Of a stretch of DNA of 44,046 nucleotides, positions 33,535 through 41,408 are shown one piece after another. The position numbers and the translations under genes were made by a program. Origin of the DNA: Firmicutes bacterium UBA4882. Lineage in GTDB: Bacteria > Bacillota > UBA4882. Under the pieces are notes generated by a model. The model searched no databases. It was not told where the DNA came from and saw only the letters and a list, made by a program, of their open reading frames with translations. The DNA is taken from assembly GCA_002399265.1 (NCBI GenBank), contig DHDG01000015.1, positions 1 through 44,046 of the forward strand, read 5' to 3'. Position 1 is the first letter of the stretch; the number at the start of each line of letters is the position of its first letter.

Positions 33535-33599
33535 ACCTGCTCCTTTCCGGAATAATATTAGATAGCGAATTGCCTCGGCCGGAAAGGAGTGACGCAGGT
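33535..33599 (+). promoter_or_regulatory. Inverted repeat that sequesters the ribosome-binding site of the YtxH-like gene
   Basis: A perfect 11-bp inverted repeat (CTCCTTTCCGG at 33540-33550, CCGGAAAGGAG at 33579-33589) contains the entire Shine-Dalgarno of the gene starting at 33598. A further 6-bp pair (ACCTGC at 33535-33540, GCAGGT at 33594-33599) extends it across the start codon, sharing one base with the first arm. If transcribed from upstream the site would be hidden; the loop holds AATAATATTAGAT, which could also be a promoter element. Confidence 0.6.
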
Positions 33600-33849
33600 G
33601 AATCGTTTCGCAAAAGGAATTGTTGCCGGTGGCCTGCTCGGGGCGGCAATTGGTGCGGTTTTGATTCTGCGCAGCAGCCCGGAGACTCAGGAGAAGATTC
33701 TTGCCCGTACAAGAGAGATGGGCGATAGCGCTAAGCGCACAGCGCATAAGGTTGCGAATAGCGCTGCACAATTCGGATCGTCGGTAAAGTCCAACACATT
33801 GGCTTTCACCAGACGCTTCACAGACAACAGGCCTGAACTTGAATCTTGA
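33598..33849 (+). CDS. YtxH-like small membrane-anchored protein
   Basis: An 83-residue protein with one glycine-rich N-terminal hydrophobic segment (AKGIVAGGLLGAAIGAVLIL) followed by a charged helical tail, the layout of YtxH / general-stress-type small proteins. The function is unknown. GTG 33598 sits eight bases after GGAAAGGAG; GTG 33589 overlaps that site and is unlikely. The ribosome-binding site lies inside a long inverted repeat. The gene has its own terminator. Confidence 0.7.
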   Translation: MNRFAKGIVAGGLLGAAIGAVLILRSSPETQEKILARTREMGDSAKRTAHKVANSAAQFGSSVKSNTLAFTRRFTDNRPELES

Positions 33850-33865
33850 ATTGAATCTTGAAAAG

Positions 33866-33890
33866 GCGCACCGCAAAAGGTGCGCATTTT
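33866..33890 (+). terminator. Intrinsic terminator after the YtxH-like gene
   Basis: A perfect 7-bp stem GCGCACC / GGTGCGC (33866-33872, 33879-33885) with a 6-base loop is followed by ATTTTAAT. Confidence 0.75.
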
Positions 33891-33907
33891 AATATGGGGG
33901 CCGCTTA

Positions 33908-35314
33908 GTGGGTAATAACAAGCAGGCATTTCCGGTAGGCGTACTACGCGTATTGCTGGTAATCCTGATTATCGTGCTGGGATTCTTTATCCTACGGCCA
34001 GTGTTTGGTCTGTTGCTGGGAACGCTCTTTCTGGCCTTCCTGCTGAATCCATTAGTCGAGCTGATTCAGTCCAAAGGAGCCAGCAGGCAGGCAGCGGCTT
34101 TGACATGCTATTTACTGCTCGTCCTGGTGCTGTTCTTAATTCTGGCAGTGGTGATTCCAATATTGGCAAATGAAACGCGCCGGGCGGCCGAAGCCTTTCC
34201 GCGCCTGGCTGTTGACATTCAGAAAAGGCTGGCCGCTTTTGAAACCTGGTTTGATCGTTTGCGGCTGCCGATCAACCTCAACCTTCGAGAAGCCTTGCAG
34301 ACCGGTTTGCAGCGGCTGCAGGCACAGATTGAGTCACTGATCACGCGCCTGGCAGTGGGCATTCCCGGTTTTTTTTCGAGACTGGCCACCTATTTTCTGG
34401 CCCCGATACTAGCTTATTACGTCAGTCGTGATTATCCGACACTGGCCAGACAAATCACGCGGCTAGTGCCAGCCAAACATCGCAATGATTTTCAGAGAAT
34501 CAGTACTGAGATAAACCACGCCTTATCGAATTACCTGAGAGGGCAGCTGACAGTAGGATTATTTGTCGGCGTATTTGTGGCGATTGGTCTTGTATTGCTT
34601 AACGTGGAGTTTGCGCTTTTGATTGGCTTCGGGGCTGGATTATTCAATGTGATTCCTTACTTTGGACCCGTGATCGCAGCTGTGCCAGCAGTCTTGCTGG
34701 CTTTGCGCCAATCGGTCTGGACGCCCCTGTATGTGATTATTTTGTTCATAATAGCCAACCAGCTGGAAAGCGTGGTTCTCAGCCCGCGTATTTTGGGGCG
34801 CAGAGTCGGTCTGCATCCATTTGTGGTAATTCTGGCCGTTCTGATCGGGGGCAGGCTCTTTGGGATCTGGGGCTTGCTGGGGGCCGTGCCGGTAGTGGTC
34901 ATGATCAAGATCGTATTGCCATACTTGTGGTGGCGCACGAGCGGAGAGTCAGAAAAGGGATTGTTGCGGCCAGAATTGGCTGCCGTAGCCGTCTATGAAG
35001 CGGATCGAATCTGGTTGGTGCAGACAGTCAACGGTTGGCATTTACCCGCGACAACAGTGGCTCATGGGGAAGCACCGGTCTTGGCTGGCAAGCGCGCCGT
35101 CGAAGAAAGCCTTGGGTTTCAGGTCGACTTTGACTCAGACAGCCCGCAGCGTATTACGCGGGATGAGTGCGCCACGCGCTACCTGTTCGCTGGACGCCCG
35201 AATGAAGAGGTTCGCGAAGCCAAGGCAGGTGCTAAGCTTTTCCCGGCTGTAGAGGCCGTGTTAGCCTTAGAGGGCGGGCAAGAGGACGGACAAAGGGACG
35301 GTTCTTCTGTCTGA
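33908..35314 (+). CDS. AI-2E family transporter with C-terminal Nudix-like domain
   Basis: A 468-residue protein. Residues 1-350 form a typical AI-2E/PerM-family permease: two N-terminal helices, a soluble amphipathic stretch, then LRGQLTVGLFVGVFVAIGL, GAGLFNVIPYFGPVIAAVPAVLLAL and LSPRILGRRVGLHPFVVILAVLIGGRLFGIWG. Residues about 360-450 look like a Nudix fold (VAVYEADRIWLVQTVNGWHLPAT) with a decayed box RAVEESLGF, where catalytic glutamates are missing, so it may bind rather than hydrolyse. The last dozen residues (GQEDGQRDGSSV) are encoded by a degenerate copy of the GGGACGGTTC repeat and the stop codon overlaps the next repeat. Substrate unknown. GTG 33908 follows a GGGGG tract. Confidence 0.82.
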   Translation: MGNNKQAFPVGVLRVLLVILIIVLGFFILRPVFGLLLGTLFLAFLLNPLVELIQSKGASRQAAALTCYLLLVLVLFLILAVVIPILANETRRAAEAFPRLAVDIQKRLAAFETWFDRLRLPINLNLREALQTGLQRLQAQIESLITRLAVGIPGFFSRLATYFLAPILAYYVSRDYPTLARQITRLVPAKHRNDFQRISTEINHALSNYLRGQLTVGLFVGVFVAIGLVLLNVEFALLIGFGAGLFNVIPYFGPVIAAVPAVLLALRQSVWTPLYVIILFIIANQLESVVLSPRILGRRVGLHPFVVILAVLIGGRLFGIWGLLGAVPVVVMIKIVLPYLWWRTSGESEKGLLRPELAAVAVYEADRIWLVQTVNGWHLPATTVAHGEAPVLAGKRAVEESLGFQVDFDSDSPQRITRDECATRYLFAGRPNEEVREAKAGAKLFPAVEAVLALEGGQEDGQRDGSSV

Positions 35315-35390
35315 CACAAGGGGACGGTTCTTCTGTGTCATTTTCCGGAAATAAAATTTAGATGACACAGAAGAACCGTCCCCTTGTGTC
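35291..35390. repeat. Long inverted repeat with GGGGACGGTTC core, plus adjacent degenerate copy
   Basis: Arms 35313-35340 and 35363-35390 are perfect 28-bp inverted repeats (core GGGGACGGTTCTTCTGTGTC) with a 22-base spacer. A degenerate direct copy at 35291-35311 precedes them and encodes the end of the AI-2E-family protein. Elements of this type are common in Bacillota genomes and are often linked to REP-associated (IS200-like) transposases; none is encoded here. Confidence 0.9.
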
Positions 35391-35403
35391 GCCATGTCCG
35401 CAA

Positions 35404-35715
35404 CTAGATGCGCACGGCCGTACCGCTGGCAGTAACCATCAGCATTCCTTCGCGTATAACTTCATAGTCCAAATCGATTCCGACAACGGCGTTGGCTCCC
35501 ATTCTACGCGCCTCTTCACCCATTTCCTGCAGAGATATGCGGCGGGCCTGCGCCAGTTTTTCTTCGTAAGCGCCGGAACGACCGCCAATAACGTCGGTCA
35601 GACCAGCCAGCATATCCCGGACAATATTGGCACCCATAATTGCCTCACCGGCGACAACGCCAAAATACTGCTGGATTGGCTTACCTTCAATTGACGGAGT
35701 GGTAGTTAAAATCAT
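35404..35715 (-). CDS. YbjQ family protein (DUF74)
   Basis: A 103-residue protein of the widespread YbjQ/UPF0145 family, small pentamer-forming proteins that may bind metals or small ligands; the function is unknown. Signatures are MILTTTPSIEGKPI at the start, YFGVVAGEAIMGANIVRD, and GANAVVGIDLDYE near the end. The ATG at 35715 is preceded on the minus strand by AAAGGATGGG; the frame continues through the neighbouring repeat to 35895, which is not coding. It is convergent with the AI-2E-family gene and is flanked on both sides by long inverted repeats. Confidence 0.9.
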   Translation of the reverse strand: MILTTTPSIEGKPIQQYFGVVAGEAIMGANIVRDMLAGLTDVIGGRSGAYEEKLAQARRISLQEMGEEARRMGANAVVGIDLDYEVIREGMLMVTASGTAVRI

Positions 35716-35797
35716 CTGTACCCATCCTTTCTTTGTTCGTGTTTGCTTGCTTATACGTCCAGAATTTTGGTAAGTTTCATTCGGGGGATGGGCAGCG

Positions 35798-35877
35798 GAC
35801 ACAAGGGGACGGTTCTCCTGTGTCATCGACATGTGGGGATTATCAATAAATGACACAGGAGAACCGTCCCCTTGTGT
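35798..35877. repeat. Second long inverted repeat with GGGGACGGTTC core
   Basis: Arms 35798-35825 and 35851-35877 (core GGGGACGGTTCTCCTGTGTC) pair over 27 bases around a 25-base spacer. The sequence differs from the copy 490 bp away by one base within each arm, and the change is compensated on the other arm. Confidence 0.9.
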
Positions 35878-35901
35878 TCCCCGCTTTCTGCCCAATCCAA
35901 A

Positions 35902-35930
35902 TTGACAAGCCGGTTCGGCAGAGGTATTAT
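35902..35930 (+). promoter_or_regulatory. Consensus promoter of the 36-41 kb operon
   Basis: TTGACA (35902-35907) and TATTAT (35925-35930) are spaced by 17 bases, an almost perfect housekeeping promoter about 100 bp upstream of the first gene. Confidence 0.8.
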
Positions 35931-35952
35931 TAAGGTTGAATTAACCGATTTT

Positions 35953-35975
35953 GGGCAGGCTTTCCTGCTCTTTTT
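35953..35975 (+). terminator. Attenuator-like hairpin in the leader
   Basis: A short stem (GGGCAGG paired with CCTGCTC, one wobble, 4-base loop) followed by five T lies between the promoter and the start codon. It could cause premature termination, though the stem is short. Confidence 0.4.
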
Positions 35976-36029
35976 GATCCGATGCGTGACTTCAGGGCAA
36001 CTAAGCTCAAACGGGCGGGGGAATAGGCG

Positions 36030-38306
36030 ATGGCGATGCAGCGTCTCAAATCGTCTCGATTGACCAAAATCAAAGTGGCAGCAATTATCATGACGGCGCT
36101 TTTTGTGATCACTGTTTGTCCGGCGCGCGCGGAGGATCAGTCCAGTGTGCTGGAGCAAGGGCCGCGGCTGGCGGTGATTTTGGTCATCGAAAACTTGAAT
36201 ACCGCAGACTTTCTGGCTGAACAGGGTCTTTTGCGTCAGGAGCTTCTCCCACGGGGATCCTTCGGGATCATGACGACACGCTCCTCTGGCTCTTTCTTAC
36301 CAGAAAAGCAATTGATGACGATCTCAGCGGGCCTTTTGAGCATTGCCGGCACCGAAGCCGGACTAATTTACGAATCATCGGAAATGGTGGAAGGCATTCC
36401 AGCTGGCGCTGTTTTCACAGTGCGAACTGGCGAGGAGGCACCCGCACACGGAGCGGTGGCTCTGGAAATAGTGCGCATCCACAACCGTGTCAGTGACAGT
36501 GATACTTCCGGGGTTCCTGGAATGCTGGGCGGCATACTAAGAACGAACGGCATCAGGACCGCGGCTATTGGAAACAGCGACTCCCTCGGTAAGGTCAGGA
36601 GAATCGGTGCGATCCTGGCAATGGATCAAACAGGTCGTCTTGATTTGACTGCAATTGGACCGGAAATTCTCATGGCGGACCCAAGTTTTCCCGGGGGAAA
36701 GCGCCTTAACAGCGCACTGGCGCTGCAAAAGTTGCAGGAGTTCAGAAAACAAAACGCCCGCTTAATGATCGTGATGGAATACGGCGACGGCGAGCGTCTC
36801 GCCGGCGAACTGCCCTATATGAGCGCCCTTGCGGCTGCAAAACACAAGTCTGACTTTATGCGCGACGTCTCGCTTTTTGCGGCAGAAATTATGGAGAATC
36901 TTGACCTATCCCGCGAACTGTTTGTCATTTTGAGCTCGTCTCCAGATGATGCGGCTTGGGCCGGCGGAGATCGTCTCTGCCCCGTAGCCGTTTTCGGCCC
37001 GCACTTTGACCAGACAGTACTAAACTCTGCGGGAACGCGCATTCCGGGCCTACTTATTCCGCAAGACATCAGCGCTACGATAGCTAGTTATTTTGGACTA
37101 GAACTGCCCGCTTCCGCCAACGGCCGACCAATGAACGCGGTGGCAGGCGAATACCACGAACTGGCGGCATCCCACGCACGCTGGGTGAATACTGAGCAGC
37201 TGCGTCGCCCGGTACTCGAAACTTATGTCGTAATTCTGATTATCAGCATCCTGGCTGCGGCGGTCTTGATTTTATGGCGCGGCCGTCCCTTGCTGCAGTC
37301 ACTCTGCCGCTACCTTCTGGAGACGCTGGTGTTTGTGCCATTGGCACTCCTGGTGTTGCCGCTACTCGGGATTACATCATTAGCAGGTGTGCTGCTGTTG
37401 ACTGCAGTCTTCGCCGCGATCCTGAAAACACTTGGCAGCGCCATTTGCAAAGAATCTTCTTTTATTTTTGCCTTTGCCGGCGGCCTGACCTCGATTGTGC
37501 TACTAATCGACACGCTGGCAGGCGGATTTCTGTTGCACCGGTCGTTGCTGAGTTATTCGCCAATGCTGGGAGCGCGCTTTTACGGAATCGGCAATGAATA
37601 TATGGGCATTTTGATCGGAATGTCCATTGTGACTGCTGCCGTTTGGCTGGACCATACTAAGATTAAGAGTAGGTGGAAACTGCTGCTGGTGGCGCTCTAC
37701 TTTCTGATCGTGACCGTCATCACCGCATTTCCGCAGTGGGGCGCGAATGTCGGCGGCGCAATTACCGCTGCTGTTGCATTACCAATCACCTTTTTGATGT
37801 TCGCCGGCCGCAAAATAAAACCAAGAGCAATCTTGGTGGCTGGTGGCGCTACGTTAGCCTTATTGGCTTTTATGATCATTTTTGAAATGCGCAAGAACCC
37901 TGCCGACATGACCCATCTTGGAAAGGCTTTTTTGTCCTTGATCAATGACGGACCACAGACTTTCATGACATTGATCCAGCGTAAGATCTCAATGAATTTG
38001 CGCCTTTTCCGCTATACCTATTGGACAAAAGTCTTGATGGCCTTTCTGCTCATCCTGCCGCTCCTGTTTAAGAGGCCGCCGCACGTACTGGCGCAGATTT
38101 TTCGCAAACGCCCCATGCTTAGGAAAGGTTTCATCGGAGCGGTATTGGCTAGCATCATCGCGCTGATCGTTAATGATTCCGGTGTAGTAGCTGCAGCCAC
38201 CTGCATGATCCTGGCAGGAATCGGATTGATCGATCTGGTATTAATCGAAGTGTACGCGCCAGATTCAGTTGGCGCACAGCAGCCAAAAACGGCGAAAAGC
38301 TGTTAA
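36030..38306 (+). CDS. Large membrane protein with phosphatase-like ectodomain
   Basis: A 758-residue protein. A signal sequence (KVAAIIMTALFVITVCPARAE) leads into an extracytoplasmic domain (about residues 35-390) with an alkaline-phosphatase-superfamily-like pattern: LAVILVIENL, PVAVFGPHFD and DISATIASYFGLELP, the last typical of sulfatase/phosphopentomutase-like folds. I do not see the full set of metal ligands. About ten membrane helices follow, including the conserved MLGARFYGIGNEYMGILIGMS. Related proteins occur in many clostridia but have no known function. ATG 36030 has GGGGGAAT upstream. It is the first gene of a run that ends with ruvX. Confidence 0.65.
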   Translation: MAMQRLKSSRLTKIKVAAIIMTALFVITVCPARAEDQSSVLEQGPRLAVILVIENLNTADFLAEQGLLRQELLPRGSFGIMTTRSSGSFLPEKQLMTISAGLLSIAGTEAGLIYESSEMVEGIPAGAVFTVRTGEEAPAHGAVALEIVRIHNRVSDSDTSGVPGMLGGILRTNGIRTAAIGNSDSLGKVRRIGAILAMDQTGRLDLTAIGPEILMADPSFPGGKRLNSALALQKLQEFRKQNARLMIVMEYGDGERLAGELPYMSALAAAKHKSDFMRDVSLFAAEIMENLDLSRELFVILSSSPDDAAWAGGDRLCPVAVFGPHFDQTVLNSAGTRIPGLLIPQDISATIASYFGLELPASANGRPMNAVAGEYHELAASHARWVNTEQLRRPVLETYVVILIISILAAAVLILWRGRPLLQSLCRYLLETLVFVPLALLVLPLLGITSLAGVLLLTAVFAAILKTLGSAICKESSFIFAFAGGLTSIVLLIDTLAGGFLLHRSLLSYSPMLGARFYGIGNEYMGILIGMSIVTAAVWLDHTKIKSRWKLLLVALYFLIVTVITAFPQWGANVGGAITAAVALPITFLMFAGRKIKPRAILVAGGATLALLAFMIIFEMRKNPADMTHLGKAFLSLINDGPQTFMTLIQRKISMNLRLFRYTYWTKVLMAFLLILPLLFKRPPHVLAQIFRKRPMLRKGFIGAVLASIIALIVNDSGVVAAATCMILAGIGLIDLVLIEVYAPDSVGAQQPKTAKSC

Positions 38307-38320
38307 AGGGAGGAATCGGC

Positions 38321-39919
38321 GTGACCAACCGGAAGGTAATTCGGATCCGGGACGGAGAGACCATTAATTCAGTAGTCCGGCGTCTGAGAAATACAGTAGA
38401 ACCGGTTGTGCATCTGGTTTCTGATGGAGCGGACAGTCTGTTTGCCAACATTGTTAATCTACGCTTGATCCATTATTATGCCGCTCAGGACAACAAGACT
38501 GTGATTATTGAATGCAACAGCCCGGAAGTGAGGAAAATGTGCGCCGCGATCGGCCTCGGCCTTGCAGGCGATGATGTAGGTGACGGTGGCGCTGACGACG
38601 ATAATGACACCAGCGCAAACGCCATTTACGATACCTCAGCAGCCGCGGCGACGGAAATGGAACCGGCCAAAGTGCCCGGGTCTGCCCTCGGGTCTGCGCC
38701 CAGATCTGCACCAAAGTCTGCACACGAATCCGCACCGGGTTCAGCAGCTGGTCGGCCAATCAACCCGCAGCTGTTCAAGTACATTCTTATTGGTGCGCTG
38801 CTGGTAGCGGTGATTTTCGTTGTGGCCGCCGTTTTATCCGTGCTTCCGAGCGCGACAGTGATCATCCATCCAACGCGCCGACAAATGGTGACAGACCTGA
38901 ATATTGTGCTATCTTTAACGCAAAAAAAGCCTGACCTTACCGAAAAAGTACTGCCAGCCACCACAATTGACAGGCAGGATGTTCTCGAGTTTACGATGCC
39001 GACCACTGGCAGGGCGCAGGTTGGCTATAAATCGGCCCAGGGATTAGTGACTTTTATTAATGATAACGCCAATCCGATCACTGTTCCGGCTGGCACAATC
39101 GTGATGACCCAAAATGGGATCTGTTTTGCCACCGCGAAAGAGGTTGTTGTACCCAGGCGGAATGTCGAGTATTTTGCAGGCGTACCTGCCGGATTACGAG
39201 CTGGTCAGGCCGAGGCTGCTATTGCGGCAGTAGAGTTGGGGAGCGCGGGAAATATAAGCGCCCGCAGAATTCAGACCATCCAGGGACCACTGGCCGAAAA
39301 CTTGCGGGTCGTAAATCCGGAAGCCACTTTTGGCGGCGAAGATAAGCAAATCAAGGTCGTTGCCGCTGAAGATATTGAGCGGTCCAATGCGGAGGCCAGG
39401 AAGCAAGCGTTGGCAATCGCTAATAACGAATTGGCGAAGCTTTCCGGCAGCGATAAGTACCTGTTTGACGAATTGACCAGGGTTGACATTCAGTCCGTGG
39501 AATTGTCGCATCAATTGAAGGCCGAGACTTCTGAGATTGCGGTGCGCGTCGGTTACCGGGCCACTTCCTTGACAGTCGCCAGGGACGAATTGACGAAGAT
39601 GGTGCGCGGCGTTCTATCAGCGTCACTGCCGGACTCATTCGCCTTAGTTAGCGACAGTGTCAAATTAGTGGATGTGACCGCTGCTCCGCAAGGCCTGCAA
39701 GGTGCCGTCCTTTATGTTACCTCCCAAAGCAGTGTGCAGGGCGTCATTGACCGCCAACATGTGCTGCGGGGACTGCTTGGCAAAACGATTGATGAAGCCC
39801 GCGGATTTTTGGGTTCGGTCGAAGAGGTGGGCGAGTATCAGATTAAATTGTCTTCTGGCGCCAAGTCATTTCCTGCCTGGGGTGCGCGGTTGAAGATTGT
39901 GGTGGTGGATGCCACTTGA
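38321..39919 (+). CDS. Baseplate-J-like single-pass membrane protein
   Basis: A 532-residue protein. Residues 1-90 are a cytoplasmic domain (RKVIRIRDGETINSVVRRLR), followed by an acidic then Ala/Ser/Pro-rich linker with a 12-bp repeat, one membrane helix (YILIGALLVAVIFVVAAVLSVL) at about 145-170, and a large external domain with baseplate J/gp47-like features (TVIIHPTRRQ, NPITVPAGTIVM, SAGNISARRIQTI). Proteins annotated as baseplate J-like with this layout are found in non-phage contexts in Bacillota. No phage genes are nearby. GTG 38321 has GGGAGGAA upstream; the stop overlaps the next start by 4 bp. Confidence 0.7.
   Translation: MTNRKVIRIRDGETINSVVRRLRNTVEPVVHLVSDGADSLFANIVNLRLIHYYAAQDNKTVIIECNSPEVRKMCAAIGLGLAGDDVGDGGADDDNDTSANAIYDTSAAAATEMEPAKVPGSALGSAPRSAPKSAHESAPGSAAGRPINPQLFKYILIGALLVAVIFVVAAVLSVLPSATVIIHPTRRQMVTDLNIVLSLTQKKPDLTEKVLPATTIDRQDVLEFTMPTTGRAQVGYKSAQGLVTFINDNANPITVPAGTIVMTQNGICFATAKEVVVPRRNVEYFAGVPAGLRAGQAEAAIAAVELGSAGNISARRIQTIQGPLAENLRVVNPEATFGGEDKQIKVVAAEDIERSNAEARKQALAIANNELAKLSGSDKYLFDELTRVDIQSVELSHQLKAETSEIAVRVGYRATSLTVARDELTKMVRGVLSASLPDSFALVSDSVKLVDVTAAPQGLQGAVLYVTSQSSVQGVIDRQHVLRGLLGKTIDEARGFLGSVEEVGEYQIKLSSGAKSFPAWGARLKIVVVDAT
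38678..38749 (+). repeat. 12-bp x 6 in-frame tandem repeat
   Basis: Six 12-bp units of the type GGGTCTGCGCCC encode the GSAP/KSAH-like linker of the baseplate-J-like protein between its acidic region and membrane helix. Confidence 0.8.
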
Positions 39920-40887
39920 AGCGCAGAGTCTTAGGAAAAACCGGCCTGGAAGTAGCGCCGCTTTGTTTTGGAACGCTTTCTTTGAGTCCGCTGCACGGTG
40001 CGTTCCCGCTGCAAAAAGGGGCGGATCTGATTAAAACCGCCCTGGATTTGGGCATCAATATGATTGATACGGCAGAACTGTACGAGACTTATCCATATAT
40101 TAAAGCAGCCATGTGCGAACGTCAGAGCCAGCATAACGGCGCGGTTAGCGATGTTTATGTTTTCAGCAAATCGTATGCGGTGACCGCTGCCGATGCGCGC
40201 GGCAGTGTTGAAAAGGCTTTACGCGAAACAGGACTGGATCAGCTCGGCGGTTTTTTGCTGCATGAGCAGGAATCGGAATATACTCTAAAAGGCCATCGGG
40301 AAGCCTTGGACGAATTGGTGCGTTTGCGCGCCAAAGGATTGATCCGATCACTTGGTATATCGACGCATCATATTGCGGCGGTCCGAGCAGCTGCCGCTCT
40401 TCCAGAAATCGATATCATTCATCCGCTTTATAATTACAAAGGCTACGGCATCGCCGATGGCACTGCCGCACAGATGTTAAGCGCCATCGCACAGGCTTTT
40501 GAACGCGGCAAAGGGATTTATGGCATGAAAATTCTAGGTGGCGGCCATTTGTGCGGCGAAGCCGAAGCGCGGCTGCGAGAGGGTTTGGCTATTCCGTACT
40601 TTTCTGCGATCGCCGTCGGGATGAAATCGGACGCAGAGGTCCGGCTCAACTGCACGATTGCTGCCGGTGGCGAAGCAGCGCCGGAGTTGAGGCAGGCTGT
40701 GGCCGCCACCGAAAGGCACTTACTGATCGAGGATTGGTGCCAGGGATGCGGCAACTGCGTCAAACGCTGTGTCTCGAAAGCTTTGCGCCTGAATGATCAA
40801 GGCAAAGCGGAAGTTGATGTGCGGCGCTGTGTGCTTTGCGGATATTGTGCAGCTGATTGTCCCGAGTTCTGCATTAAGGTGGTATAA
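39916..40887 (+). CDS. Aldo/keto reductase fused to a 2[4Fe-4S] ferredoxin domain
   Basis: A 323-residue protein. Residues 1-260 are an aldo/keto reductase barrel (VLGKTGLEVAPLCFGTLSLS, MIDTAELYETYPYI with the catalytic Tyr, GGFLLHEQE, then RSLGISTHHIAAV). Residues about 275-320 hold two four-iron cluster motifs: CQGCGNCVKRC and CVLCGYCAADCPEFC. Such fusions occur in anaerobes and imply electron exchange with ferredoxin, but substrates are unknown. The TTG start at 39916 overlaps the previous stop (TTGA), and its stop overlaps the ruvX start by one base. Confidence 0.85.
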   Translation: MKRRVLGKTGLEVAPLCFGTLSLSPLHGAFPLQKGADLIKTALDLGINMIDTAELYETYPYIKAAMCERQSQHNGAVSDVYVFSKSYAVTAADARGSVEKALRETGLDQLGGFLLHEQESEYTLKGHREALDELVRLRAKGLIRSLGISTHHIAAVRAAAALPEIDIIHPLYNYKGYGIADGTAAQMLSAIAQAFERGKGIYGMKILGGGHLCGEAEARLREGLAIPYFSAIAVGMKSDAEVRLNCTIAAGGEAAPELRQAVAATERHLLIEDWCQGCGNCVKRCVSKALRLNDQGKAEVDVRRCVLCGYCAADCPEFCIKVV

Positions 40888-41321
40888 TGATGGCCGAAGG
40901 TCGCCTCCTCGCTTTGGATCTTGGCGAGCGCCGTATCGGGCTGGCAGTCTCGGATGAACTGGGTTTGATGGCCCATGGGGCCGGAGTTTATCAACGCAAA
41001 GAGTTGTCCGCTGATATTGCATGGCTGATTCAGAAAGCCCGCGACTTGGATTGCGCTCAGTTTGTGATCGGACTACCCAGGAATATGAATGGTACATTCG
41101 GCCCGCGCGCGGAATCCACGCGGGAATTCGGCGCGAAGCTGGAGGAGGATTCCGGATTACCCGTAAAATACTGGGATGAGCGGTTGACAACTGTCGAGGC
41201 AGAGAAAATTTTAATTGGTGCCGATGTCAGCCGCAAACGACGAAAACTGGTAATTGACCAGAATGCGGCAATCCTTATCTTACAGGGATATCTGGCTTCT
41301 CTGGAATCTGGCCGGGTATGA
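40887..41321 (+). CDS. ruvX: Putative pre-16S rRNA nuclease / Holliday-junction resolvase-like YqgF
   Basis: A 144-residue RNase-H-fold protein of the YqgF family, which matures the 5' end of 16S rRNA. It shows LLALDLGERRIGLAVSDE, VIGLPRNMNGTFGPRAEST, WDERLTTVEAEKIL and DQNAAILILQGYL, covering the acidic active-site positions. The usual Bacillota neighbours DUF1292 and mltG follow. The gene normally upstream (ireB, then alaS) is replaced here by the aldo/keto reductase operon. ATG 40887 overlaps the previous stop (TAATG). Confidence 0.93.
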   Translation: MMAEGRLLALDLGERRIGLAVSDELGLMAHGAGVYQRKELSADIAWLIQKARDLDCAQFVIGLPRNMNGTFGPRAESTREFGAKLEEDSGLPVKYWDERLTTVEAEKILIGADVSRKRRKLVIDQNAAILILQGYLASLESGRV

Positions 41322-41408
41322 AACCAGCTAACGGAGGAAAATTATAAACGGCGACAAATATTATTATGATGAAGAGCAAAAAACAAAGTAAGAGAGTGAG
41401 GGGTTCAT

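Larger units (their letters stand above)
35716..36029. other. Intergenic region with inverted repeat, promoter and attenuator-like hairpin
   Basis: This 314-bp divergent gap holds no gene. From left to right it contains the YbjQ ribosome-binding site, the second long inverted repeat (35798-35877), a consensus promoter (35902-35930), a short terminator-like hairpin (35953-35975) and the GGGGGAAT ribosome-binding site of the next gene. Confidence 0.75.

Noticed and set aside
38321..39919. Prophage remnant suggested by the baseplate-J-like protein
   Set aside because: It has a membrane helix, overlaps housekeeping genes in an operon and no other phage gene is nearby.
41330..41391. Short frame after GGAGGAAAATT upstream of the DUF1292 gene (NGDKYYYDEEQKTK)
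   Set aside because: It would need an ATA start codon and has only about 15 codons; too weak to call.
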